Part shown: one piece after another, positions 11,648-24,287 of the stretch
How the letters are laid out: each line of letters starts with the position of its first letter
Numbering within the stretch: position 1 is the first letter of the stretch
Assembly (NCBI GenBank): GCA_014898415.1
Contig: RCTD01000015.1
Span: forward strand, 434,001 to 498,000
DNA: 64,000 bases
DNA from: Stromatinia cepivora
Lineage: Eukaryota; Ascomycota; Leotiomycetes; Helotiales; Sclerotiniaceae
Direction of reading: 5' to 3'
Translations under genes and position numbers: made by a program
The notes under the pieces: model-generated
Seen by the model: only the letters and a program-made list of their open reading frames with translations
Database searches by the model: none
What the model was told of the DNA's origin: nothing

Positions 11648-13211
11648 AATATACTCTGAATTATTATTCTTTATATCCTTCTTTAGATTATTTTGAATAT
11701 ATATTACAAATTCTTTATCGATATCGATATCCGATGAAATTCCTTTGTATTCGATAATATATTATTCAAAATATAATCCGAAATCCTTATCGTTATTCTT
11801 GAATAGTTTTTTATATTTGTATTTCGATTTAATTTGTTCAGCTTTTATATACTTATTTAATCAATAATCTTCTTTTTTGTAAACAAAATATCTTTTAATT
11901 CTTTTTAATCGAATAAGAAATCATTAATTGAATTTATATTCGTAATTATATTTAGGATTCTTCTAATTATATATTCGATCTATATAAAATATTTCGTTTT
12001 CGTTTGAATATGATTTTTTGTATATAGAAATAGAATTTTATAGATCTTTAATAAATCCAATTACAGATTTTGAGGATCAATAATATACTTAATTATATAC
12101 TGATATACGATTATATACATTAAAGATCTTTCTTTGAATATATATAATTATTCAAAGTTTTTTTGATAAATCTTTTTGGAGATACTGAAATTTAATAATC
12201 ATAATATCCAAGCATTCTGATATCGACTTTCCAAGATTCTATATAATAATTGTTTTAAATATTATATAATCCCATTTTTTTATAAATTTATATTAATATC
12301 CTTTTTTTTCGAAAAATGTTTTCATCATTTTATAGATACCCTTCATTGTATTAGAAATATAATTGAAATTCGAATAATAAAATATAAAAACTTTTTCCTT
12401 TAATATTATAGGAAATACTTTTATATAAAAATTTGAATAGATATTGATTCTTTTACAATGATTGAAAAGGATAATATACTTATAATCGAAGTTATTGTTT
12501 TGGCCAATATATTTATTAACATTATTATAAAGTTTCTTAAAATTTCCGAAATTACAATCGATATTATTATTTTATATATAATCAGATAATTTGTCCTTAT
12601 AATTTTCTAAACTATTGTTTTTTCTATTATTGATTGAATCTCTTCTTCCTTTATTATATCTACAAAAATATATATAAATATCATTTTGATCTATATCCTT
12701 TACCTTACAATCGTTTCCGAAATATTTATTATTGTTTAGGGATTTCCTATTATCAAATAATCTACTTAATAATCCTTTACTATAAATAAATTTCTTTTTA
12801 TTTAATGATTTTTTATTTTCGAATGATATATTGTTATCATACAATAATTATAATAACATTAAACATTATTTCCATTCTGAATCTTGATATTTATTATATA
12901 AAAGTTCCTTAAATATATAAAATCCTGATTCCTTGCCCAATTATAATAATTGAATTCCCTTATATTATATTAAAAATGATTACCTTATATTCATTTATAC
13001 AAATTGTTTTCTTCATTAAGAATTAAATAAAAATATTAGATCTTCAGAAATAATATCCAGATATATATTATTATCAAATATCTTGATTTGATTTAAAATA
13101 ATTTTTGATCGAAATTGGAAGTGTTGATCTATTATCGTTTCTCGAATTTGATCATTCGATTATAATATATATAAGATATAAAACGTTTCGATCAAGGTTT
13201 TGTTGATTATC
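11648..13211 (-). mobile_element. Older decayed retroelement relic (element E), left part
   Basis: This AT-rich segment lies between the facing 3' LTRs of B1 and B2 and was contiguous with 33,165 onward before B2 inserted. The longest frame (12,572-12,844, minus) reads a basic N/K/R-rich stretch and then an F-C-R-Y-N-K-G-x-x-x-S-x-N-N-R segment. That layout resembles the degenerate cysteine/histidine knuckle seen in some fungal retroelement gag proteins, with C and H positions eroded. The frame continues leftward with stops. The assignment is tentative; it could be another repeat class. Confidence 0.4.
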
Positions 13212-13216
13212 AATTC

Positions 13217-13498
13217 TATGATGCACAAGAGCTGTAGTAGAGCTGAATAAACAGGGTCAATTATATTCTTTAGAATCTATAATTGAAGAATTATAGCTTA
13301 TAAAGAACGATTAGATATATATATATAAATATCCATTTGTAAATTGTAGGGTTATATGTATATGTTATTAGAGTTACTATTCTATTATATTAAATCATAT
13401 GAATTGTAATGTATATGTATGGATAATCAGCTTATTAATTGATATAGGAAATAAGAGATATTATATGGTTAGTCTTCTATAGTTTACAATTTGTAATA
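13217..13498 (-). repeat. Element B2 3' LTR (282 bp)
   Basis: Pairs with 32,878-33,159 in the same orientation; differences are transitions. The flanking sequence at 13,499-13,515 is a pyrimidine tract on plus, the purine tract expected upstream of a minus-strand 3' LTR. Confidence 0.9.
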
Positions 13499-14050
13499 TT
13501 ATTTTTCCCTTCAGAAAAGTTCGCTTTTGAATATTTCATTTTTTTGTTCTATTGTTATTTCATCGGAAATCAGGTTTTATAAAGATTCATGAACTTTAAA
13601 TCAATTAGATTGGTCATTTTGATTGATTTAATCAATTTACTGGAAATTAACCAAATTGATCAAAATTATCGATCAAATTGACCAAAATGATGAATGAATT
13701 GATCAAATCGATCAAATCGTTTATCAATTGGTTAAATTAATATTGATTTGTATTCTCTTTGATTTAAGGAACCTCTGAAAGGAAAAAATTTCAATAGAAA
13801 AGGGAAGGAGGTTGAATTATGATATAATGACAATGAATGATTAATATGATCAATTCCGAAATCGATCAAATTAATCGATTAAATTGATTAAATCAATCAA
13901 ATTGAATAAAATTGATAAAGGTAATATTATATTTCGTTTTTATTATATTCAAGTTTTTTTTTGTATGATTTTTGAAATGATTATAAGTATAAGTTTTTTG
14001 AAATATATTGTCTTTATATTATTTTGATGATGACAGTTCGTCTATTATAT

Positions 14051-14341
14051 TGTGAAAGAGGTAGGTCGAGATACATGCGTCCCGATAGCACGCTGCAAAG
14101 GGAAATGGGAATTGGAACTAATCAGATTACATTGTAAAGGCTTCAAATAGTAAAACTAGTAGATTTAGATAATGATTTAGATTGTATATAAATGGAATAC
14201 AAAAAGACTAATAGAAAACGATTGATTTCTTTCAAGGAAAAGGAAGCAGAGCCTTCTCTTATATCTAACTACAAAAAGTTATATGATTATATAATTACAA
14301 ACTAACTATATATTAGACCTTAATATCCCAACTTTCTTATA
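14051..14341 (-). repeat. Element A2 3' LTR (291 bp)
   Basis: Same length as the other two element A LTRs. It starts TGTGAAAGAGG on plus and ends CTTTCTTATA, RIP-altered from CTTTCTCACA. Confidence 0.92.
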
Positions 14342-14459
14342 CCTTTCTCCTCCCTAGAATATATATTCTATTTAACCTCAGAACAATTATAAAAGATAAA
14401 AACTAAAAAGATTAAAAAACAATTAGATTAAGAAAAGCCAATTAGAATATCAACAAATT

Positions 14460-16890
14460 AAAACGATGAACAATTTTTAAGACCATCTTAAAAAAATAGT
14501 ATACTCCAGATTCTCATTGATCCAAATCTACTTCTATCGCCTTTTTATCAAATTCAATAAAAGTTTCAAATTTCTAAAAAGTATCTTTATTGTCCTTTCC
14601 ATCTCCGATCTTTCTTAAATATTTAATCGAATATCTTATAACAAACTTTGTACTTATAATCGGACTTTTTAATAATTCTTGAATACAACTTAAATAACGA
14701 ATAAGGACTTTTGGCGTTACAGATTCCTATCTAGTATTGAAGAGATGATTCTTTCTTTTATTACTAAATCTTATAGAAGGCTTCTTTACTAAAAAGCGAT
14801 TCATCTATTCTCCACCTAATTCACGATCTGTATCAAAGATTGAAACGGTACCTTGTATTCCAGAAAATCCAGTTAGAAACGGATTGGATAACATTACAAA
14901 TTGGTTCTAAATCGATTCTCGCCCTACGATTTCTTTTCCCTTCCCAATAAGCTTCTTTAATATAAATTGAAGTTTCCCAATAGAAGATTCTCCACCAATT
15001 AGATTCACAATCTCCCAATTGCCAGCGTTTTCCCTATCAAGGAATTCATTATCTTCGAAATCCTTATCACAAAAAGCTTCTTGCTTTTATAAAAATACAT
15101 CATAATTTACAAATAATAATCAATTTCCCTATTATTTTTCCTTATCTTGGAACACTTCAAATTGGATGGCCAAATCCGTTATTACAAGATTACGTCATCG
15201 TTTATATCAAAATTCGAATTCATTATCATTAATTTTGAACAATTTATTTGCTATTTTTTTCACAATATTAAAATCTCAAAATAAATATTCTAAAAAAGCC
15301 ATAGAAAAATGATCTCGTAAAACAAAATTGATATTAAAAGAAAAAAATCAAAGAATATAAAGATCTTCTCTATTAAATTCATTTAATTCAAAAAAAACAA
15401 TCTGATTTTGGAGAGATCTCCAAAGGTTTTCGTAGAAGCTACCGTCCTCTATATTCTTTTCGTCCGAAGTTACAATTAGATAGAAGATCGATACCAAAAT
15501 CGATTCATAGAATCCAGAAAAATTGGTATATCTCAAAATAATATCTAATCGAATTACAATTGCTCGGGATTCAGATTTGATCAAGATTCTCCAACGAAAT
15601 TGATTCTCTTATTCGGCTTTTTGAAAAGCTTCCCTCCTTATTGTCCAATCAAAATTATACTATAATTAACAAATAAAAGAATACTTCTTTAAGAATTCCC
15701 GAATTAAATTATCATTGTTATCTAATTTATAAAAAATAAGGATTTGATATTCTTTATAGAAACTTTTAATCGATTCCTTTAATTTAGAAAGGTCGATTAT
15801 AATAATTACTCTTTTTGAAACTTCTTTTTATTTACTCTTGAAAGTTAAATAGAAAAGGTTAAAAAAGGAATAATAAAGATTAAACTTTTTATTACAATCA
15901 AGAAAACACAATACAGATAAAGATACTAATACAAAACGAAACTCTTTATCCTTCCGAACATAAACAACGGCACACTACAAAACAAAATTGCATCTTAAAA
16001 GGAATTGAATAATCGAAAAGTAACAATTTAAAAGCAAATCTCCTTTAAAGATTTCGTAGAAATACCATTCGTAGATAATAAGAATATCTTCATAAACATT
16101 TCATAAATCGAATTTATCTTTTTGTTCAAAGATATACTGAAACAAAGAGATATATAAGATAAATTGATTCTTAAAGGATTCTTTATTTAATAATCCTAGT
16201 AAAAGAAAATTATTTTTGAGAGTTTTATTAGAATTAGGGGAATAAAAGTTCCCTATTAAATCGAATCGATTGAAACCGAAGGTTTATTTTGATTGTTCTA
16301 AAGCTAAGGATTAATATAAACGGAATTAAAAGTAGAATATCTCTATCAACTTTATTTTGTTAATATATTTTTGGTTTCTAGTAACAATAATTAATCTATT
16401 TTGTAATTCTTTAGCTGAAATATACTTCAATTTTAGATCAGGGAATTTTATTAGAATATACAAATAATATATATATAAAGCATCTATAATGATTTATTCT
16501 TTTAATAATACAACAATTTTTCATTCTATTTGATTAGTAATATATTCATTATCCATCAAAAAGTATTATTCCTTTTCAAACTAATAATTTAAATCGCAAA
16601 AACAACTTTTCAACTCCTATAAAGAATTTAAGACCATCTTAAAATTATCGAAAGCTAAATCATCATCGTCTGAAACAAGTTTAGTATTATAATCAATCAT
16701 ACAACAACAAGGTACGAATCTGTTCAGAATAAATAGATAAGAAGGGGCTTTTTTCAAGAAATCAAAATAATAACCTTTCTTTTTCTATTTATCGATATTC
16801 ACAATTGCAGACTCCGAAATTGATATAATCGTTTAGAAATGGAGAAGTTGGTATATATAAGGAATATCTGATATAATAACTATTTCCAAT
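14460..16890 (-). pseudogene. Element A2 second sense frame (ORF-Y), decayed, about 800 codons
   Basis: One minus-strand frame can be followed from about 16,890 down to about 14,460; the codon register at 16,670, 15,584 and 15,299 is the same. Breaks are TGA, TAA or TAG. Several are at places where TGG would give tryptophan, as in the W-Y-K-R-W-like segment near 15,200. The lower third (15,060-14,700) is less mutated and reads as ordinary soluble protein, for example N-W-E-I-V-N-L-I-G-G-E. No domain was recognised. It lies downstream of pol and ends just before the 3' LTR. It could be an env-position gene, a captured host gene or an accessory gene. The same register holds in A1. Confidence 0.55.
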
Positions 16891-16988
16891 CATTCCTCAA
16901 TATTAGATTCCTTTTCATTATTATTATTGTTGAAAAATACTGGAGCAGTTTCTATAACAATTATTATATAGATAGATTTATCCCTTTA

Positions 16989-18068
16989 TTGAATTTCAAA
17001 AGGGTTTTCGTCTTCACAATATTCTCTCAGAAACCCAAAGTTATCGAAAATAAATCTACAAATTCTGAAAACAGAATTCTATATAAAATTATAAGGAAAA
17101 GGTATTCAATCTTTTTTGTTCTTTATATTAACTTTTGTAATGAATTTATATATAATATGGAAATCTATAGGGCTATACTTTTTGGCTTCTTTGCCTCTCT
17201 TTTGTATAAGGCGTTCAGTTATATATCCGTTTAAAAATTTTATAAGAATTTGAGGGCTAAAATAAAAGGTGTAATAAACTATATCTGTTTTTATTGAAAC
17301 ACTATTTAAATTTATATTTTCTGATCAGAAACAAGCGAAAACTTTTCCTTAAACAATTATTCAAATTCTTTCGAGATTTTTAAGATCTTCTTTAACTCTA
17401 TTATAATGTTATTCGATAAATTGAATTGTATTGTTATTTTTAACAAAATAATTGGTTTTGAAAAGATCAGTTGCTTTATAGAGTTTCTGATCTTCAATCC
17501 GATCTTTTATTTCATTTGCAAAATCTTCAACGAAATCAATAATATTTATAGAGTAATTAAACCATTACTCAAAAGCGTTATATTTTTCCTTAATTTCAAG
17601 AGTTTCAATAAATGCGAATACTTTGATTTCATTGTTGAAGGAATGATTCTTATATCGGATAAGAAAAGGGGTGTTATTGCTAATAGAACGGGAGGCTATA
17701 ACCTGACTAGATTTTTCTTTAGATATTATATCAAAATTTAAATAAAAGCTTATATAAATAGTAAAATGAATATAAATAAAGAATTGATAATTTCAAATCA
17801 AGTTATTAGAGAGAACAGATTTTAAAGAGAAAATATTGAATTGTTTAAATATTGTTTAGGAATTGTTTACAAATTATTCAAAAACGAAATCGATAATATA
17901 ATAAGTTTTTTCAAAAAGGATTCAAATACCCTTCCTTTTCCAAGGATTATAAGGTTTTCCTTATTGAGCTTTTTAATTGATGATCAAAAGTTTATAATAA
18001 CAATTCCTTTTCGATTTGTTGTATTTATTCTTTTCCTTTTGGTTTTATATTATTTTATAATTGAATAA
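16989..18068 (+). pseudogene. Element A2 antisense frame (ORF-X), decayed, about 360 codons
   Basis: Open stretches at 16,989-17,234, 17,406-17,741 and 17,841-18,068 are all in the same plus-strand frame and correspond to those of A1. The first part has R-I-L-Y-K-I-I-R-K-R-Y, the middle a repeated F-N-K/F-E-K-I pattern, and the end a run of aliphatic and aromatic residues (about 18,000-18,060) that could span a membrane. The first codon shown is not ATG; in A1 an ATG lies at 1,847, and the true start is unknown. The frame is antisense to the element and converges on the pol stop. Family unrecognised. Confidence 0.55.
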
Positions 18069-18108
18069 AGAATAATCCTTAATTGTTTGTTATCTTTTAT
18101 TTGAAAGG

Positions 18109-18975
18109 TTATGAATACCTAGAAACTCGGTTTTTTTGATTTATCCATTTATACAAATCTTTAGAATTATTATCTATAAAGAGATCTAAATACAAGATAT
18201 ATTTCTTAAGATGGATATCTGTATAGGTTTTATTAAATGGGGTACTATTTATTTCTTTAAAGGTATATATAAAAAGATCCTTCAATTTCTTTATCATTTT
18301 ATAAAATCTATATTACTTGAAAGTAAGTTTTGTATTGCGAGATATATTAATTTTTGATTAAGGGTTGTAATATAGAATTATATTTCCAATTCGAATATTT
18401 TTATCCAATATTTTGTAATCGAGATTATATCAAAATTTATTATCTTTTTTATAGCGCTATTTACAAAGGATTATTTTCTTAATATCTTCATTTAGTATTT
18501 TTAATTGTTGTACTTTAATAACTAATAAATCTTCCTGGGTTCGTATATTTTCCCAATCAAGGATCCTCCAAGTTGTATATATAGTTTCAAAAAGTAATAT
18601 AGCTTTTTGCCCATAAATCAATTCAAATAATATTTTGTTTGTCGATTTGTGAATTGAGATACAATCAATGAATAATACTGTTTCCAATCATTCAGATTAT
18701 TTATATTCTTTTTGTGATAGGCGGGAAAATGCTTCCGCAATAGAATAATAATCTTTTTCCATTATTTCATTGATTTATAAATAATAGATTGATATCTTGA
18801 TTTTGTCGATTCTATATTTTTCATAATAAATAAGTACAGTATCTTTGTTCTTAAACCCTCCATCTATAATGATTTCTTCAAAAAGATTATAATAATAGAT
18901 TATTTTATAAAGGAACTTAACAACCATTTCCGAAGTAGTATTCCGTAAGGCTTTAGTTTTTATTCAATTATTCAA
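18109..18975 (-). pseudogene. Element A2 integrase and C-terminal end of Pol, decayed
   Basis: The upper part (about 18,700-18,975) matches the integrase core, including an I-I-I-D-G-G segment around the second catalytic aspartate. The next part (18,457-18,687) carries I-D-C-I-S-I-H-K-S-T-N and F-E-L-I-Y-G-Q, resembling the R-x-S-T-G-Y-S-P-Y-x-L-I-Y-G motif downstream of the core, then an alternating W-R-I-L-x-W-E segment. A final frame (18,109-18,297) ends pol with V-S-R-Y-S. The frames are separated by stops and register changes. Confidence 0.7.
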
Positions 18976-20175
18976 ATCTTCTCATAGAATAATGAAGTAT
19001 TTGAATCCATAATCGTTAGGCATTTTTGTAATATCCATACCAACTTTATATCAAATACCTAAAGTCCAAATGGCAATCATTGATTCATTTGTTTGTTTGA
19101 ACGATCTGAATTGGCAAACGAAGTAAAAAGTCATCCAATTTTTTATATTTTTGTATATCCTATTCCATTAATAACAATTGTGTATTTTAGTATACAATGA
19201 CTCTAGATTTTTGTAACCCAATTCTTTATATACTTGAACCATAATTTTTGCCTTTTCGATTAGATCGTCGTTTGTTATTATATAGGCGGAAGGTAATCCA
19301 TTTCCCCGGATTTTGAATAAGCAGCGATCCCTTATATAAAAATTGAAAGCTTCCTTTTTAAAAGCTTACCAATCCTTCATTGATATATTTTTAGGTCTCT
19401 ATAATATAATAATATATTGAATAATCATTTGCATCCTTTCATTTCCACCTTTTAAAATTTAAGATGATCTTAAAATTTTGAAGCCATTTATATTCATTAT
19501 CGGATCTATCCGTAACAAATTCAAATCTGCGATAATCGAATTATCAATATCTTCTTTATATTCTTTATCAATATCATCTGAGGCAATTCATAATCGTTGT
19601 AATAGGATATCTATAATAATGTTTTTGTTTTCAGGAATATACTTGATATCAAAGTCGAAAAACCTAATCCAAACAATCCATCTTGTGATCAAAACACCAA
19701 ATAGATCTGTAATTATTCTATTTAGTTGAATTACAAATATATTTATATTAGTTTCTAGAAGGAAATGAATATTATAGAGATCTCTTTTGCATTTTTGTAG
19801 AGCTTTGAATACTCCTTTGTATTCTCTTTTAATAATATTATAGTTCTGTTTAATATAATTCTATATACTATTTTCATACCTAACAACAATACGAGATTTA
19901 TTATCATATATTTAACCTAAAACAGCTCCTTATCCTATCAAATTAGTATCGATAACGAGTACAATAGTTCCGACTTTAGATGAATAAATCAATAGAAGAA
20001 AGATTAAAGCCGAAGTTAATTTGTCTTTCAACAAAATCATTACAATATTATAATTAACGGTCCAAATGAATTCTATATCTTTCTTCAATAATATATAAAA
20101 AAGCTTTATAATAATAACGAAATTCTCTATTCAAAATCGATAGAAGATATATATTCCAAAAAACATTCTAATTTT

Positions 20176-20664
20176 ATGATCGTTCAAGCAAGGTGGCTAT
20201 TCAAATATCTTGATGATTTTGATAGTATCGGGATTTCTTCCTTTAGAATTGATATAATAATCTACAATTCGGATTCCATTGTAATATCATTTGGATTTGA
20301 TATTGATAATATATCTTGTATATTCAATATATTCTATTATAATATTCAGATTTTTCAGATATTCAATAATGAACTTTTTTAATCCAGATTCAATTTCAGT
20401 TTTATTATATCGAATTCTAGAACCCTTAATTCCAATATCATCCAAATAAGGTATAGTAATATTAGATATAATATTCTATAGTATCCTTGATATAATCCTT
20501 GCAAATTGAACAATCGAATTAGTAGCCCCTTGTAATAAAATAATGAACTTTATTAAATCAAAAGGGATCATAACAACAATAATATCTCTATTCTTTTTAT
20601 CTAAAAATATTTGATTATATCCAAAGAAAAAATCAATCAAGAATATTAATGAATATCCAATCAT
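20176..20664 (-). pseudogene. Element A2 reverse transcriptase fragment, YLDD retained
   Basis: On the minus strand the frame opens with an L-I-D-F-F-F-G-Y-N-Q-I-x-L-D motif (family: D-x-x-S-G-Y-x-Q-I-x-L). It continues with M-I-P-F-D-L and Q-G-A-T-N-S-I-V-Q-F-A-R, and after a stop at about 20,476 reaches P-Y-L-D-D-I-G (about 20,452-20,430). This is the palm domain of a gypsy-type reverse transcriptase. The catalytic aspartates are intact here but mutated in A1. Confidence 0.82.
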
Positions 20665-21743
20665 TTGTTCAACAAATTCCTTTAAATTTGAAGGTATATT
20701 TATATTTTGCAGAGTTACAATATTTGCTTTTGTTATTGTAATAACGATATAGTATTTATTAGCTTCGCTCTTCTTAACTAAATATTAAAAGTTTTAATAC
20801 AGTTCTTTTTCTTTTTCTAATATATCTTGTTTGATATAATCTCTTATCATTTCAATAATTATTAATAAAAAGGCTTTAGGGGATACAAAACCAGAAGTTT
20901 GCCAGATCTTATATAATATTATCTTGATAATCTGTAGCAGGGCAATTGAAGGTTTAATATTGCCGGCTTTTATCCAATCAAAAACTAATATTGCTTTTCG
21001 ATTCTGCAATAGTATAAGAAGAAGTTCCTTTTCATATTTTCAAAGTATATCTCCGATATCTAACAATACTAAACATTCTTATATCAATCAGAAGCCTTCA
21101 GATCTGATATCGAAGTATAGTATTAAATATTTCGAAAAGGAATCTAATAATTGATATTTAGAGTGTTTTGTATATTCCAATTTTAATCAATTAAGGTCAT
21201 CTCTTGGGATTTCTTTATTAATGTATTCTATTTCGTCCGAGGGTTTTATCTTATCCTTCTTTTTCTTATATACACTGTTGACCGGGATAAGAATTTCGGA
21301 TTTGATATTGGTTAGTTTCTCCCAGGCATTGCTTTTTATTTTAAGTTCTTCCAAATCGAGATGAATATTATTAGTAGTAAAGTATTCTTGAAATCCCTTT
21401 AATTCTGAATTTTCAATATTATCAAATATATCTTCAATATCAAAATTAAAATCAATTCAAACAATATCTGTATTAAACTCTACAGAATTTAAGATTGTCT
21501 TAAAATTTAGGATATCAATTAGAAGTTCAAAGAAATGATTTTTAACAAATTCTTCAAATTTCCTTTCACTTTTGATAGTATTTAGGACTTTTAGAAAATC
21601 ATCGATATAATCCTTAGGATTTGCACCATCTATTCTTTTCCCAATTTTTCAAGATTAGCCTTTATAATATCTGCTTTATATTTTGATTCAATTGCTCAAT
21701 AATTGGCCCTATTAATACTATTATTATCAATAATCTATATAAT

Positions 21744-21989
21744 CTATTTATCTTTTTCATATTCAAAATCGATCTTTTCTATAAACAAATATGACATCCT
21801 TAATAATAATAGATCTTTGGTATTATTCAAGACAAAGATATCAATAACATTCTTAATTCCTTCAAAATCGACTTTTATATCTTTAATCAATCTATACAAG
21901 GTAATGATATTCCTATCAAAAATAATCATTGTTATTTTATATTCGTATATTGTAAATCCCAATTCTTTTACAATTTCCAAATTCATCAT
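21744..21989 (-). pseudogene. Element A2 aspartic protease remnant
   Basis: Aligns with the A1 protease at 6,567-6,875: V-K-E-L-G-F near the start, a central I-K-D-I-K-V-D-F-E-G-I-K-N segment, and an L-L-L-R-M segment near the end. The D-S-x-S active-site turn lies just upstream (about 21,990-22,020), out of the open stretch because of a stop. Confidence 0.6.
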
Positions 21990-22439
21990 ATTGATTATCG
22001 ATCCCGAATCGATAATATCATTAATCTTGATATTCTTATCTATAAAGATTATAATAATAATAAATATATTATATATTTCTTTTGATTGATAATTAAAAAA
22101 AACATTTAAATGATTAATAACTATTAAAATTGTTGCAGCTTTTTCAATAGAAATTTCTGAATTTCTAAAAAACTCTTTTCATTCTTCGATATTTACAATT
22201 AATACTTTCTTGAAAGTTTACTTAAAAAGATTTGATATATATATAAAAACAATCCCAATTGTTATCAAAATTTCGATTCTACAAATCCATTCTAAGATTT
22301 CTGTTAGAGATTTTGTAGTATAAACAATAACTAATACTTGCTTTTTTATTCTTAAAGATCTAATACAAAAATTGAATATTTTATTCTTTCGCATTATACT
22401 ATTCTTATCGAATTCAAAAAAGCCCTTCCCTCCCTGAGA

Positions 22440-24287
22440 TTTTTTTGCTTTATCTTTTTCACTTTCATCAATATCTATAATTTCATCCTTATTAAAGAAT
22501 TCTTTTTCTAATCTCTCTTTTTCAATTTAATCCATTGTTTTAAGTAATACCTTTCGAAAAGTGCTTGACAATTTTTGGAACTTATCAACTTTATTCCATT
22601 CTACCAATTTAGATTTTTTAGATAATCAATCTTATAACTTTGAAGCTTCTTTAAACTAAATAACTATATTGATATTGATAATTTCCCCTCCTCGATAATT
22701 AACATTATTTACAAATATACCCCTTACAATTTTAATATTAGAGATTTCGAGATTCAGCGAACCATCCTCAATATTGGATTTCTTCAATCATTTTTTTTAT
22801 TAACCAAACCTATAAGTTTTTGTATACATTTCAATCTGATAATTCTCTAAAGAATCCTTTTATCTAAAAATTAAAAAAGAATTGGAATATCCTTTAGGAT
22901 TAAATATAAAGATTCTATATTCATTATAATAATACAATCCAGCATTAATATCATCAATTTTCTTAAAACAATTTTGTTTCATAATATAATCATCATTATA
23001 AAAAGATCTTTTAAAGCAATAATAACAAAGATAATCCTTTTTGTAAACTTTATTTATATCAAAAAAAATTCCCTTCTATTCATCCTAAATAAAATAATCA
23101 TTGTATTTCGTATTGCCTCCTTAATGAATAATTTAATATTGTGATAATAAGAAGGATAATTTCGAGTCCCTTATATTTTTGATTTTCGCCTTTAGATAAT
23201 TTATATTGAACTTATCCAAAAGATCAATAATTTCATTTATAGTGTTTTTTGTCTCCTGTCCTTAAGAATAAGATTTTGTATTAATATTGGAGATAAATAG
23301 GGTTTTTATATATTTATATATAATCTGGGAAACAGTAATTTGATAAGATTTAGGTCTTTTGTAAATTCAGGCGATAAAATCCTTAGAAAAGTACTATTTA
23401 TAAGCTTCGTTCATCATTCTCTTGAAGTTCATAGAAACAGGATCATCAAGATCAATTTTAAACTATCTAGTAATCTTCTTTCCCATTTAAATATATAAAT
23501 TATACAGGAACATCTTTTCAGCTTCGAATTCGATAATCATATAATTATCAATGAGTTGAGTAACCGAAAACACGAACTTGGCAATATAATCCTTTATCAT
23601 TATTGGATTTGTATTATAATCCTTTTTATTTTTATTATACTAACTATCAACAAATTGATCAAGAAAGTTTCGAATATCTATTATTTGCTAAATATCATAA
23701 TTGTAAAAATATTAGAGTAATATTAATCTCAACCCTTCTTTTTAATTATATCTAATAGAATTGTATTTCAGTATAAGTTTGATTTGGATAGTAATGGTAT
23801 AATCGTAGTATCAAGAAAGTCGAATTTGTATTTCCTTATTGGATATACTATAATCAACTTGTAAGACATTCTAAATTGTAAAAAAGTCAGATATATCGAT
23901 CCCGTTGAAAATAAAGGCAGTGGCATTCCTAGTGTACAGTATAATAAGGAATATATATATATAATCCTTAATATAAACAACAAATGGAATTTTTGATGGG
24001 TTTTATTGTTGTTGATTTACTTCTTTTTCTTTTTTGGTTTTCTTTGTTTTTTCTTTTTTTTTAATAGGATTTCTATTACTATCAATAAAGAGTTCTTCGA
24101 TAAATTCAAAAGGATTGACAATTGAAGCAATAATACTATCCTCTAATCCTTAAAGAATATTTTATAGAAGATTCAATTTTATAAACGGATCAAAATTATT
24201 CATTATATTATCATAACTTGATTGAAAAGTATTCGATTCGTTAGAATCTGATTCAATATTTGGTTCTCAATAGCTTTTAGTATTCAT
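22440..24287 (-). pseudogene. Element A2 gag region, decayed
   Basis: A start codon at 24,287 opens a frame with an acidic/asparagine-rich beginning, an S-I-V-N-P-F-E-F-I-E-E-L-F-I-D segment and then a lysine-rich stretch (about 24,010-24,060 on plus is the pyrimidine run encoding it). Several TAA/TGA breaks follow. The position after a leader of about 690 bp and before protease fits gag. No zinc knuckle was seen. Confidence 0.5.
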
